Origin: Limnephilus marmoratus
Taxonomy: Eukaryota > Arthropoda > Insecta > Trichoptera > Limnephilidae
Length of the DNA: 64,000 bases
NCBI GenBank assembly: GCA_917880885.1
Contig: OU862922.1
Location: 23,312,627 to 23,376,626 of the forward strand
Direction: 5' to 3'
Position 1 is the stretch's first letter, and every line of letters begins with the position of its first letter. The notes beneath the pieces are model-generated. The model saw nothing but the letters and a program-made list of their open reading frames with translations, was not told where the DNA came from and made no database searches. Of this stretch, positions 11,581 through 22,896 are shown in pieces. A program made the translations under genes and the position numbers.

Positions 11581-12329
11581 TCTGTTTGTACTATTTCCTT
11601 ACACTTAAAATCTTTAGGGTAAATTGCCTATTAACGCAGAGCAGTGGAACAGTTGAGAGGCATTCATACGAAAATGTATAAAATATCATCGAAAATAGTG
11701 CCAAATACAACAATCACAAAAAAATTTACGCACTTTTTGAAAATTTCCGAAAAATCTAACTGGATTCTACTAACAGACTCATTGAAATATTTTTATTTAT
11801 TTATGTCGCAATTAGTTAGAAGTTACTAACCCTGGTTTCCCATGAACTAGACTCCAGTTACACCTAGCCGCCAGAAAACAACGATTAATCATATCATAAT
11901 TACGCTTTCGGGCGCGTTTTTAGGAACTACACGCACTTTGAGGAATATAATGCACAAATGGGACGATATAAACTATAAATTAAAAGCCACGACACGGTCG
12001 CACGCCAATTAGAAATACCCACTGACGTATCTAATTAAATAATAAAACTGGAATTACTCTGTACATGTATCTGCTAGTACAGGAATAATTACGAAATAGG
12101 TGCTAACCATGAAATAGAGGATATCTCCAGAAAAGTACATAAGAGTGTGAATGAGGACGAGCGGAATAATAGGTAATTGTGGAGGGACGAGAGGTAAACC
12201 ACCAGGCGATTTTACGGTAGAAACACGCATCTATACATTTTAGGGTATAGGTAACTACATAAAATTTATATGCTCTTCGTAAATGAAATCTTACGGTATA
12301 CACGATGATTTGTATATTTTATTTCTCAA
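11581..12329. other. nothing recognised
   Basis: Unassigned AT-rich sequence between the repeat arm and the TIR element. Confidence 0.45.
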
Positions 12330-12331
12330 TA

Positions 12332-13121
12332 GGCCACTTGCAACACATTTTTAAAAAAATCCAGCTTAGGCAAATATTCAAAGACATTCTGTATTTTTTT
12401 ATTTAATCGTATTTTTGAAACCCTGGCGATTTTTTGAAAATTTCAATCCGAAAAATCAGACCATTTTTTATAAATTGGAAAGACGGGACATAATTTTATG
12501 GGTACGATAAAACGATAATTACATCATTTTAAAAATCACAGGAGAATAACGAGGCATACCAAAAATATTACATCTCATAAATATTTTTTCCTTGATCCAA
12601 CTTATTGATCATAAATCATTATAATGTTCAACGTCTATATTACTAGACCCAATGTAATATACTTGTACTTGTAAATTATAACAATAATAAGAATATTATA
12701 AAATTTGATTTTGTTAAAATCAGCACCATTACCATTATACCTCTTAAACACGTACAGACAGCGTAAATTGTACGGGGTTCTCTTCATAACATCTGTCAAA
12801 AAGTCAAACCAAATGATAAGTTCGCAGAGAACAAACAATAAATATAGTGAACGTTAAATGTCAAATTCAAAATTTCCCCTGAAATCAAGGTGTTGTCATA
12901 ATTAAAAAAAATCAGTGTGGAATTTTACAAAATTAATAGAAAAATTTTCGGAGACGTGACATTTAATTTCACGTAGTGAAGTCACGAGCCCAAATAATGG
13001 ATTTATTTATTTAAAAAATAAATAAAAAAACTCTACATTTCTAAAAATTTTTACAAACATTTTCGTTTAAATCTATCCACATGATTTTTTCCAAGTCGTT
13101 ATGAAATCCATGCAAGTGGCC
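12332..13121. mobile_element. TIR element with TA duplication, candidate
   Basis: GGCCACTTGCA at 12332-12342 is exactly mirrored by TGCAAGTGGCC at 13111-13121, and both ends are bordered by TA (12330-12331 and 13122-13123). The 790-bp interior has no transposase frame. Tc1/mariner-type elements duplicate TA (known), but an 11-base repeat alone leaves the superfamily open. Confidence 0.5.
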
Positions 13122-13428
13122 TATATCTTACGTGCTGCCTGGGAGAGCTAGGGATCTTGAAGAAAATCTTCCTAGACGATTTCCTGTCGTTATCGAAAGC
13201 TCTTCGTTTTTATCAAGTTCTAAATGATAAACTTTCTATTGGTTTGTGAACTACATAGGTAGTGAGTAATACAATTTTAAAATATTTTTAATACATACTT
13301 AGGTACAATTTAAAAGCGTTTATATTTTATTTTTATTAATTTTTAACATCTTTATGCCTAATTTGTACACCGTTTTACGTTTACACTGAGATGTTATTTC
13401 TATATAACGGAAAGGAGTAGAACAATCT
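13122..13428. other. nothing recognised
   Basis: Short unassigned stretch. Confidence 0.4.
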
Positions 13429-13575
13429 GGGACACCCTTGGAAGACATGGCACGATCAAGTGAATCAAATACTTGAGTCGTGACATGTCAAGATTCGAAT
13501 ACAAGACAAGAATCGTTGTAGGAGACAACGTATGAATGTGAATAAAACACGGGATGCGTGTCAAGACCTGCCTTC
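13429..13575 (+). mobile_element. RTE-like LINE 3' coding fragment
   Basis: In pieces it translates to TWHDQVNQILES, then MNVNKTRDACQD, matching the C-terminal tail of the RTE-like protein encoded on the minus strand at 56574-56825 (TWHDQVNQILESGHV, MNVNEARNVCQD). Stops and small indels break the frame. It is truncated on both sides. Confidence 0.7.
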
Positions 13576-14587
13576 CGAGCCCTGGGTTTAGGGTTAATTA
13601 AATCAAATACTTTTCATATGTACGGAGAGAAATAATTTTTTCCACATCTAGAGAATTCTTTTTGCGATATTATAAGAAATTCCTAATGTACACGTAAAAG
13701 TATTTCAAATCATAGTACTTACTTGGAATAATTATAAGAATGTGGATGGAGTTTTTATAAAGAAGCACGGTGAGAAAATACACGATAATACTTAATCAAA
13801 AAATACATAAGGCGATTGTGAGCATTGTTATACGGCTATGCAGATGTTCTGAAGTTATCTGGCACTATCAGTGAAGCAGCAATGAATAGGAGGTCTTAGA
13901 TTTTTTATCACAAATCGGTAAGGAAAAAAGCTCGGTTCACCTTCCATATGCCCCGCGCAGCTGTCAAACCACGCTACCCGCAAGACCTATGCAGCCCTGG
14001 TATCTTGTTATTTTTCTACGAAGGCCTCGAAGGTTTCTCATTTATTTACCTCAGTTGCTGAGCAACTTTTTCCCTGATTTTTCAGATTTCTTAACGACAT
14101 TACATGTAGCGATTAGGGTTGTAGATCGCAGTGTCATTTAGTTATCCCGCTTTATTTATTTTAGTCCAATAATTTTCATTTTATAATAACGTAAATTATT
14201 GGACTGTATACAGTATAATAATAATAATTAAATAATGATAGCCTCCCCGGGTGGCTTACCTGTGCTGAGGCACCCATTTTAAAATACAAAAATTCAAATA
14301 AGATGAAGTACATAATAAATTTTGATCATACAGCTATGTTAAGTTGGTAATGCAAAAAAATAAAAAATCTGCATATATTATATGTCGTGTGTGTGTGAAC
14401 GATGTGTGTTTTATATTGGTATTATGTATTACGAGTACACATTTTATTGTTTTATGTTATAAAATTTTGCTAATATTTTTTTTGGTTATTTAATCCATCT
14501 CTAAATTTTGTTTCTGAATTTATCAAGTGAAAGATTGTTGAATGCTTTTATTGTATGGTATTTATGGTGTCTTTGTCCAAATTAGAA
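13576..14587. other. nothing recognised apart from short AAT runs
   Basis: A short (AAT)n run at about 14217-14228 could be the tail of another decayed retroposon. No coding signal. Confidence 0.4.
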
Positions 14588-14840
14588 TAGAAATAATAAT
14601 TGGATAATTTGTATAGCGCCGTTTTGTGAAAAATCACCTCAAGGGCGCTGTACAATTTATTAAGAATTCTCAGTTTCTATCTAATTTTACTATTTACAAA
14701 TAGATACGGAAACATACTTACCTGGCAGGTCACAAATTAGTGACATTAGTAAAAGATTAGTGACAAAAGTTAAGTTGATATTTAATTTTAAAGACTGGAG
14801 AATTTAGGACTCTTTGGGGTTGGAGAATGTTCATGAAATG
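14588..14840 (-). repeat. (ATT)n-tailed retroposon, copy 1
   Basis: On the minus strand the end reads CCTTGAGGTGATTTTTCACA, then AACGGCGCTATACAAATTAT and CCAATTATTATT. This 3' end with its short-repeat tail is shared with 41680, 47108, 57531 and 62458. The body (CCAAAGAGTCCTAAATTCTC) is shared with 63740-64000. The GCGCC/GGCGC words can pair as a hairpin before the tail. Confidence 0.75.
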
Positions 14841-15004
14841 ACCTTTAAAAACGCTTTAAATTAAAATTTTATAATTTTTTTTTTGTTATTATGATCGGGC
14901 AAGACGATCGGTCGGGCGAGGCGAACAGTAGTTGAGAGGGAGACATAAGTTAGTGAAGTTTTACTTCAGTCGTGTGGTCTAAAGCACGCTCGTTTTTTTT
15001 GTTT

Positions 15005-15765
15005 GTTAAAAAATGTAGCTTAAGATGAAGCCATAGTAAATAATTCAAAATCATACAAAATCATATGTTTATGTTTTGAAAATTTGATCGCTTAGAAGTA
15101 TTATATATGCTTCAATTAAATACTGCGTGTAGAACATACCTTGGCCCTTAAAAATATCGGTAATTTTTTTTATAAGTCTTTTAATAAGCCTATAAAAAAT
15201 AAAGTATAAGGTCTAAAAAGCACACTTTCAAGTCCAAACTCTCCTATTTATTAACCCCTTTTTGAATATGGTTTTATTGTTTAATGTGGCAAATTCAGTT
15301 TATTTTATAATAATCGCAAAAAAAAGTTGATATTTACTCCCGATCTTCCCAAAATAAAATAAAATATGCATTTTCGCGTTGTTATTTTACAATACGGCCG
15401 CTAGTCGACGAATTCGGTTTTTCAAAGTGAACCCTATGGCGTCCACCGAAGAACTACTGTCCACGCCACAGTCGCCGAACCTACTTCGTATCAGTCACGC
15501 CCCGAACTGAGCGGGAGATGAACGCATCGCTTGATTTCGTGAAATCAATTTTAAATTTCCGTTTTATTACAATAAACAATGCGTAAAAAGAGAGTTAATG
15601 TTTTTTACGGGTTTTTACGAAATCAACCTGTAAATTTTTTTTCTACAATACCTTTTCCATCTTTTCCAACAGCTTTTTCTCTAGTATTTTCAAACTCTTC
15701 CCATAAAGGGGCGTGAATTCCGATTTCGATTTTTTCCTGGACTATGGGATCGCCTTAATAGTGTT
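15005..15765 (-). repeat. 0.75-kb repeat, inverted arm
   Basis: Reverse-complement partner of 10840-11580, with the same order of landmarks in reverse (TACTGCGTGTAGAACATACC, GTATCAGTCACGCCCC, GGGGCGTGAATTCCGATTTC, GGACTATGGGATCGCC). The outermost 120 bases look about 85-90 percent identical by eye. The pair encloses about 3.4 kb. Confidence 0.75.
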
Positions 15766-16003
15766 TTAACGTATAATTGACCTATATATAGTACGTCAAA
15801 CCTGTTGAATATTTGTTCTGTTATTATTACTCTACAGTTATTTTTTCAAAATAAAAAGCTAATATATAACAAAACATATTAAATATTTTAATTAACAAAT
15901 CATAACGCCTTTATCGATTAGAAGTAGGGAGGGAGAAAGGAATGTCATATAATTTAGACTTGGACGGTGATTTACCTTATTCTACCATCCATTCTCATTC
16001 TAA

Positions 16004-16165
16004 TTTTTAGAAATTTAATTAAAATTAAATTCGATAATGTTATTATCGAGTTCTGCAAGTTTTTTGGTTAGTGTTTTAGTTACAGCTGTTTCGACTTGTA
16101 AGGTCATTTTCAAACTGAGATTTCAGTTTATTTTTAATTATAATTAAATTTCTAAAAATTAAAAT
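16004..16165. mobile_element. AT-rich MITE-like TIR unit
   Basis: TTTTTAGAAATTTAATTAAA on the left is mirrored by TTTAATT..TTTCTAAAAA on the right, giving inverted ends of about 25 bases. The interior holds GCTGTTTCGACTTGTAAGGT. No duplication could be fixed in such AT-rich flanks. Confidence 0.45.
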
Positions 16166-16199
16166 GGAGTTCTACGAATTAAACAAAAAACAATTAATA

Positions 16200-16375
16200 C
16201 ATTCTCATTCTCTTATTCCAATTGCTGACATGTCCCGATTGAAGTATTTCAATCACTTAATTGTGTCGAACTCCTATGACGTCCCAGACTTCTTCTTCCA
16301 TCCACTAGTGCGTCGTATTTCCTCCCGATAACCATTCATCCGTTCATCTGTTGACCACAAACCACACAAACTCCC
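16200..16375 (-). mobile_element. diverged RTE-like LINE 3' fragment
   Basis: The plus-strand text (GACATGTCCCGATTGAAGTA, TCACTTAATTGTGTCG, CTTCTTCTTCCATCCA) parallels 35688-35840 and 56702-56850, which are the minus-strand C-terminal coding ends of RTE-like copies. Open frame is lost. Confidence 0.6.
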
Positions 16376-16504
16376 TCTGTAAATACTGTTTATTACGTTT
16401 ACTAGGGATTGCACAATTTTCAGATCTTCTAATTCGAACATCACTCACTTCAAAAGCGTATACGCCACGTCTGAAACAACTGGGGAAGCATTACATAAAA
16501 TACT

Positions 16505-17080
16505 TATTTTTATTTATTTATTAATTTTATTTTAGTAATTTGTACGTTTAAGTTTAGAAATTTCTAATTAATAATATTTCATATTGAAAACTAAATTTTA
16601 TGTAGTTTTATGTAGCTCCTACAATGCGTCTTGAACTTTCCAATTGGTGTGGACTTTAAAGTTTCTGATAGCGTGTTATATAACTTCATTCCTTTGCACA
16701 GTAAACTGTTCTGCGTATTCGCCTTGTTCTTTTTTAGAAGCCTGATATCCTTGCACGTCCTTGTGTTATGTGTGTTATGTTGTTGAATATAATTTTTTTG
16801 AGAAGTATTTTGACAAAATGTTGTTAATTATTTTATGTATAAATATCATTCAAGGTCAGCATCTGTTTCACGGTTAGCCAATTCAGTTCCTTTAACATTT
16901 TGTTTACAATTGAAAATCTATTTCGCCGTAGTATATTATTCTCATTGCCATGTTTTGGAGAATTTGAAACTTATTTTGTTCTCGTTCGTTACATAGGAAA
17001 ATGATAGATGAGCAATAGTTAAAATGTGGAGCAATAATTGATTTGTAAATAGTGATTGCAGTTTTATTAGATAGAAATAT
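16505..17080 (-). mobile_element. LINE fragment, same family as 33556-35395
   Basis: The minus strand encodes a short frame including APHFNYCSSIIFLCNEREQN and KFQILQNMAMRII, nearly identical to the plus-strand element at 34755-34860. The 3' untranslated part also matches, ending near 16505 with the same short-A-run region. About 300 bases of the family's C-terminal coding region are deleted between 16875 and 16640, and the copy is strongly 5'-truncated. The frame continuing to 17206 outside the matched part is not conserved. Confidence 0.85.
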
Positions 17081-18140
17081 TAAATAATAGGTCAGTGTTT
17101 GGTGAAAAAAAAGTTTTGTTATGAAGTTTACGGAGGAGGTAAGCAGCTTACCTTTTATAAAAGTGTAAACAAGGGCAGATAATTGAAACAGATTTAATTC
17201 GTCCAAAGAAACGAAGTTACAAAAATAATTGTTGAATATCTTTTAAAACGGGCCCAATTCAATCGATTCAAATCACATCTGACCCAATTATTATCATCGA
17301 AATGATTTTGTTCAATAAACATCGAATATTTAAATCAAGCGTTGATGATTTAGCCTAACAAGCCAATCAATCATCCATCGCTCCCATCATTAATAACGCT
17401 GTTGTTAGATTGAAAAAAGGTGTTCTTGCATCAATCTTAGCTTTACGCCTTCACACATATTCTTTCCGGAATGAAATAAATTTTTATTATTTATTATTAA
17501 TATCTACGTAGGTACACTATTTTATGTAATTATCAATACATTTAATACTGTTCTCTTACAATATTTTTAAACTGGAAGGGTGTTTTTATTATAAAAGTTA
17601 TCTCGGCTAAGTGACGAATGGTTAAAAAAATACCAATTAAATTAAGTCATTTTTACTGCATCTATCAGATGAATGAAAATGCATGGGCGGTACTTGTGCA
17701 ATACAATTTTTAAATAAAAAAGGTTTAATAATTTTTTTTTACTTGTTTAATAAAAAATTGTATATTAAAAATTTTAAGAAAGTAGTAATGCCAAGAGATT
17801 TTTTAAAATTAACTTCATAATGGTCACTATCCCACAATAATTTATATTTGCAGACAAAAATAGTGAAAGAAAATCTAAAAAAGAATTTTTTTTTTTAGCC
17901 TATATTTATTTATTACCTAATGAACGCCAGAATATTGATTAGGCGCCAAAGACAATAAGGGGCATACTTTAATTACGTGAGCAGGTTTTCTTCCAATCTA
18001 GACCCCCCCCCCCTTGGTGAGATAAACTTGGGCCACTTCGTATATTCTTTTCATTAGACATGAGATTTGGCTGGACCCCCCCCCCCTTTTGAGGTCAGGT
18101 AATTAATTTATGCCCCCATACGATTACAGAGAGGAAACCG
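17081..18140. other. AT-rich with two poly(C) tracts
   Basis: No gene seen. Eleven-base poly(C) tracts lie at 18003-18013 and 18076-18086, 73 bp apart. Confidence 0.5.
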
Positions 18141-18149
18141 GGAGGTGTT

Positions 18150-18215
18150 TTATCCATACAAACGTATTCCCCAATTCCCTCTCTGGATTTTGACACTAGT
18201 GCAAATATTTTATCA
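18150..18215 (-). mobile_element. H3 element, 3' portion
   Basis: On the minus strand GTCAAAATCCAGAGAGGGAA then GGGGAATACGTTTGTATGGA matches 52700-52742 of the plus-strand H3 copy. It is separated from the rest of the same copy (19063-19445) by a LINE insertion. Confidence 0.65.
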
Positions 18216-19062
18216 TATAATTTATTTATTTATTTATTGACGCCCTATTGGGCTTTTACATATAAAATACAAACAGCAGTATAACACAAAATAAAAAAGA
18301 TTAAAAAATATACAAATAAAGCATAAACTCAATGTAAAATAATAGGAATACATCTAATGCTAATTCCACATGGATGACTTTAGGGAACTCGTATGTACAT
18401 ATACCTACGAGCAACAAAAACATTAAAAAAAATCAAAACACATTAATTTTTACTTAATTACTCGTTGTATGCTTTTAAAATAAGAACAATTAAAAAAACA
18501 ATAAACAAAAGAAAATTGAAATAAAATAAAATGATTTCTCATTCATTATTTATATCTAAAAAGTGGTGGACTAATTTGGCTTTAAATGAATCGAAATTTA
18601 AATTAAAAATGTCAGCGACATCAGTTAGTTCATTGCCCAACCTGTGTGCTCTTTCCATCACAGAATTCGTAGCGAAGTTATTGTTGTAAAATAAAATGTT
18701 TCGTCTTGTATGGTTTGGAGGTATGTGTAAGGATAACAAATTTATAGCGTCAGGGCAGTCCAACCTTGAATGAACAATTTTATACAATAAAAGGAGATCA
18801 AATATTTTTCGCCTTTCAGATAATTTCGATAAGTTAAGTTTACTGCGTAAATTGACATAATTGATTTCAATAATAGGAACACCAATTTTGAAATCAATAA
18901 AACTTAAAAATTTATTTTGAATTTTTTCAATTTGTAAACAATGAGAGTTGAAATGAGGACACCAAATGCTTGAATTGTATTCAACCTGACTTCTAACCAA
19001 AGACGTGTATAGTAATTTTATGGTTTTTATGTTATTAAAGTCATATATAGATTTCAACCTCT
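18216..19062 (-). mobile_element. LINE 3' fragment with RT C-terminal frame
   Basis: A 172-codon minus-strand frame (19057-18539) carries RSQVEYNSSIWCPHF, IEKIQNKFLSFIDFK and LSKLSERRKIFDLLLLYKIV, the conserved region downstream of the reverse transcriptase in CR1/Jockey-like LINEs. The catalytic RT domain is missing, so this is a 5'-truncated insertion. The 3' end has AAAAGCCCAATAGGGCG followed by (AAAT)n at 18221-18239. It is inserted into an H3 element. Confidence 0.85.
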
Positions 19063-19445
19063 AAAGTGTCAGTATGTTTGCATTTTTGAAAAGTTACTTC
19101 TTATAGGAGTTACACTACAGTCCAATGCATGGTTTGAACGCCATCAACAGATGTGCAGTAGGTTACGTCGTAAATTGTAGTTTTTATATTTTCCTATGAA
19201 AATATTTACATACATCTAAATAAAAAAATTCAAAACAAAAAAAAGGTATACAAACTAGACAACGTAATTTAAAAAAAAAGCAAAACGTACATACCTACAT
19301 GAATATTGTCTTCTAATACAGTTGGTAATTTTTTTTTAAATGGATTCTGTTTTGGCAGTTTTTTGAGGAGTTTTATCTGGGGAGTACGAAACATCGATTT
19401 TGACGATTTTATTTAGGTATTATCAGTCTGATAGCAACAGATTGA
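19063..19445 (-). mobile_element. H3 element, 5' portion
   Basis: Read in reverse, it follows the order of 52390-52680: AATACCTAAATAAAATC, AAATCGATGTTTCGTA, ACTGTATTAGAAGACAATAT, TACGTTTTGCTTTTTTTT. The LINE at 18216-19062 splits it from its 3' end. Confidence 0.65.
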
Positions 19446-19649
19446 TAAAATACCATTATTCTAATTCTAATGGCGACCGGGTTTCCTCTTACTACGCATT
19501 ATACTAGGTTTTGATAGATTGCAAGAAGAAAACGTGGCATTCATCAATAACTTCATGCATGTATGTATATATATGGTATAAAAAAGGTTAAATTTTTTTG
19601 AAGATAAAGAAATAAATTAAATAGAAACGCTACATAGTTATAAAACTAT

Positions 19650-20130
19650 AAAACTATAGTTGCTTCACATTTGGATTACCGCTCTACGATGTATATTTGG
19701 CCAATGAAGGAAATTTGAACGATCTAGAAGTTATGCAGAACAGAGCTGTGAGATGTATACCGGGAAAGGCAAATACGCTAAAGTTAATCAAATGAGAGAT
19801 GAGCTAAATTGGATTCCAATAAAAAAGAGACTGCTTTTTAATGTTTTACACATTAAAAATTTAAATAGAGTTAGAGCTAATTTTTGTGCATAAAGACCAG
19901 AAATATAAATAGAGTTATTGCCACAAATGAAGAAATCAAAATCACAGAACTGCCTAATGTATAGAGGACAAAAGATGAATGATGGAATGCCTGAAGGTAT
20001 GAAGAATGAATGTATTTAAATATAAATGTCACGCTTACTGTAAAAATATTTAAATTTATCAAATGAAATGTTACATTGTGCTTATTAGTTAATATTCATG
20101 TAGTATAAACTAAATCAATAAATAATAGAA
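19650..20130 (+). mobile_element. decayed LINE 3' fragment
   Basis: In two frames it reads ASHLDYRSTMYIW and NEGNLNDLEVMQNRAVRCI, which parallels APHFNYCSSILFLCNERE..QILQNRAMRII of the 33556 element. Many stops follow. The 3' end near 20130 is ATAAATAATAGAAAAAAA. A related but distinct LINE family is likely. Confidence 0.65.
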
Positions 20131-20139
20131 AAAAATTAC

Positions 20140-20480
20140 AGTGTGCAATTCACACGCGCAACTAGAAATTCGCTAGATGTCACTTTCTTTTCTTTTGCTT
20201 GTTTATTTTAAAGCGGTTTGAAGGTTGGATATTGATTTCACAAAATAAAAAATGTTAATTTTTTTGGATTTGGTAGGATTCGAACCTCCGTTCGCTGGAT
20301 GTCTCTCTCTGGGCGCTGAGAGTCAGGCGCCTTACGCCGCTGCGCTATCGAGGCTCGCGCGGAGTCGTGAATTTACCGCATTATATTATAACCGAAGGCC
20401 CGTCAAATAATACATTTTAGTGACGCACTTCTGTTTCATCAGAATTTCAAATCACAACGAGGCTAAAGAAGTTTATGATT
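20140..20480. repeat. repeat shared with 40495-40700, enclosing a tRNA-like block
   Basis: The left block (GTGTGCAATTCACACGCGC, with a GTGTG/CACAC hairpin) and the right block (GTTTCATCAGAATTTCAAATCA) both recur at 40495-40700 in the same order. The middle differs, and here contains the tRNA-like sequence at 20280-20358. Confidence 0.5.
20274..20358 (-). pseudogene. class-II tRNA-like sequence (Leu/Ser type), probably pseudogene
   Basis: Minus strand: GCCTCGATAGCGCAGCGGCG, then TAAGGCGCCTGACTC (A-box/anticodon region of Leu/Ser tRNAs), a longer variable region with CAGAGAGAGAC, then the B box GGTTCGAATCC. The T stem is imperfect (GGAGG/CTACC), the acceptor stem does not close (GCCTCGA against CCAAATCC), and an anticodon cannot be placed. 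It is more likely a tRNA pseudogene or SINE head than a working gene. Confidence 0.5.
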
Positions 20481-21348
20481 TTTGATTAATATTTGTCAAT
20501 TCTTTATTAGAGAACGGCTACCACATTTGCCTACATTTGGTGCTCAAATATTATGTTTGATGACAACGCGTCAATATTTGGGCATTAATTCAATAATCAT
20601 TGTGTATTAACTGACTATTAAATTAAATAACTCAAGCTGATGGCATTTAGAACGATGTGAACAAATAATGTTGTATTGTTATAGTATTTATAAATAATTA
20701 CGATACATAGTTGACATTGAAATTATTTGTGTTTCTATAGACAATGGATTGTTGGTAGCGGTTTAGTCTAGTCACGATCAATTAGTTAATGAACGCCTAA
20801 AGAATAATAGTTGTTACGTAAGGTATATTATATAATTATTTAAATTCGTGGGCGTCTAATTGATGAGGTAAATATTAATACCGAGAATGTTTGTGCGAAG
20901 AATTTATTGTTTCTCGAGGTCACGAAACGCCCAAGAGATAATTATATCGAATATTTTTGTTCGTTTTATATTCCTCATCAAATATCCTCGAATCCTTGTA
21001 CTTGGATCTGTGTTAAAGACAGATCATATTGATTTATTAAAATCGTTAAGTCTTTTTCGCCTTTCTGGCAAGGTTGCCGAAATAGTGGGAGGAATGATGA
21101 AATATAGAAAAACTCTTTCCGTAATATCTTAGAGTTTTAATATAAAGCACAACTATATTGACAGTTCATGCCTCTTGGAATCATATGGCTTCTACGATTT
21201 TACGTGTCTGTAATTTTCAGCCGTGGTTATCACGATGACTTATTCAACATCCCAAACGGCAGAACAGGTGTTCCAGTACAGCGTAAAATTTCAAAAATAG
21301 TAGATTTATTTAACACATTTTTAATAAACTTTAAGAAAATTGGGTTTT
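20481..21348. other. nothing recognised
   Basis: An 81-codon frame at 20887-21132 has no recognisable motif; its codon content does not suggest a gene. Confidence 0.45.
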
Positions 21349-21465
21349 GTTTTTAAATTAGCTCCACACAGGAGGTCCTGAAGAAAATAATTCCACTCAG
21401 GGCCTATGTAATTTTTGGCGGTATTGTGTCTGGGGTATTTTTAGAAAAGAAGAGAGGAAGTTCTG
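21349..21465 (-). repeat. RepA 3'-end fragment
   Basis: Holds only the A-rich 3' end, hairpin region and about 50 further bases (AAGAGAGGAAGTTCTGG). A second RepA segment starts 80 bases on, separated by AT-only sequence, so either two insertions lie in tandem or one copy has a duplicated end. Confidence 0.7.
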
Positions 21466-21544
21466 GTTATAGCATAGGTTATGTGTTTTTTTTTAATAAT
21501 TAAAAATTAATTAATTAAAAAATGAATATATATTTTTTTTAAAT

Positions 21545-21893
21545 ACCTCAGGGCCGATGTCGTCTTTGGATGCTGTGTGGAGGGTCTTATTAGGGAAAGG
21601 AAAGAGAGGAAGTTCTCGGAAGGAAAACATTTGAGGAGTGGGCAGGAATCTGGGAGTAAATGTGTCGAGGAGTGACGGATGTATGAATCCATCCCTCCAT
21701 CAAGTGCGGTGGAAGGCATTGGGTTGAGAGAGTCTGACTGGAGAGGTCAAAAGTTCTCCCTCAACCAGCCTCTTCCGATCCCACCCGCCAAAGTCCAGCG
21801 CCAAGACCTAGACAACACAGGAACCCGGGCACCCCTGCTAAGTCACCAAACGTAGCGAACCATTTGGGAAGACCAATGGCATGGGTGTTAAGA
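21545..21893 (-). repeat. RepA copy, both ends incomplete
   Basis: Contains CTCAGGGCC, GGATGCTGTGTGGAGGGTC, GAGTGACGGATGTATGAATC and CACCAAACGTAGCGAACCAT in the order of other RepA copies. The outer 3' arm is missing. It stops near GGCATGGGTGTT, short of the usual 5' start. Confidence 0.75.
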
Positions 21894-22896
21894 ATGTTAA
21901 AATATGAAATCTAGTTGGTACTGTAAATGGAAAATAATTGTACAATATTCAAACATAATATTGTAACCCTATCAAATTATTGATTAAATATGTTATCCTT
22001 TTGTAGGTTTTTATATTCGTTATTATTTTTGTTTTGTGTTCATCGTTTTGCATTTTTACAAGAAGAATCGGTTGTTTAATTTCAGTAATAAAAAAAGAAT
22101 TAAAACTATTCTTTATTTAACTTTATTCTAACTATATTCTTTATTTCCTTTGGCTTCTAGTACATATATTTATATAATATAGCGTGTATCGTCTTTCTAA
22201 AGATGTCGTATGCAACCAAAATTACAGCATTTAAATTAGAATGATGAGTTTGGGTCATGGGTTTATTATTTGGTGAGGAAAAACCAGAGGACAAATGGTT
22301 AAAATCAAAAATTCAGTGAATTATTGATGCATCTAAAATATCCGTTATAGTTTCACGTCACAATTTGTTGTGATGTCCAAGATGGCGGTTATTATTGCGC
22401 GATCCTTTGTAAGTTTGTAAGAAAGCCCTCTTAAATCCGCATTGTAAGTTGTTTACCAGTAACAGCTGTGGGTGCCTAGAGCTTGGAACTTACAGAAAAA
22501 TCCATCATTCGAAAGCTCTCGGAAGCTTTGAATGAGATTATTTACTCCAATTGCGTGACGTGATGCGGATAATAGAAAGTTCAGGCATTGTTCGGGAGAA
22601 AAGTTAGGTTAGAATATTCTCGATGTACTCTACTGTACCCGTAGTTCAAAGCGCGGTAAGTACCTGGTTATATATCGAGCTTTCTGTACAATATGTTTTA
22701 ACTAGTTCCGTTTATTGATTTTTTTATTATAAAAAAATATGTGCATTTGACACAGGATAATAATTCATGTGCAGATATCGATCATCCAGATTAGTCATAC
22801 ATCTACCTTGTGTCTTTTACAATACTCAGATTACTCATAAACACCACCAAATAAAGTACGTATAATGCATAATTGTAGTAAATTGGACAGCAATTT
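21894..22896. other. nothing recognised
   Basis: AT-rich sequence of about 1 kb without shared repeats or coding signal. Confidence 0.45.

Noticed and set aside
20274..20358. Functional tRNA gene on the minus strand
   Set aside because: The acceptor and T stems do not pair properly and no anticodon can be placed.
20887..21132. 81-residue protein
   Set aside because: No motif, no splice context and no homologue in the window; length is within chance expectation.
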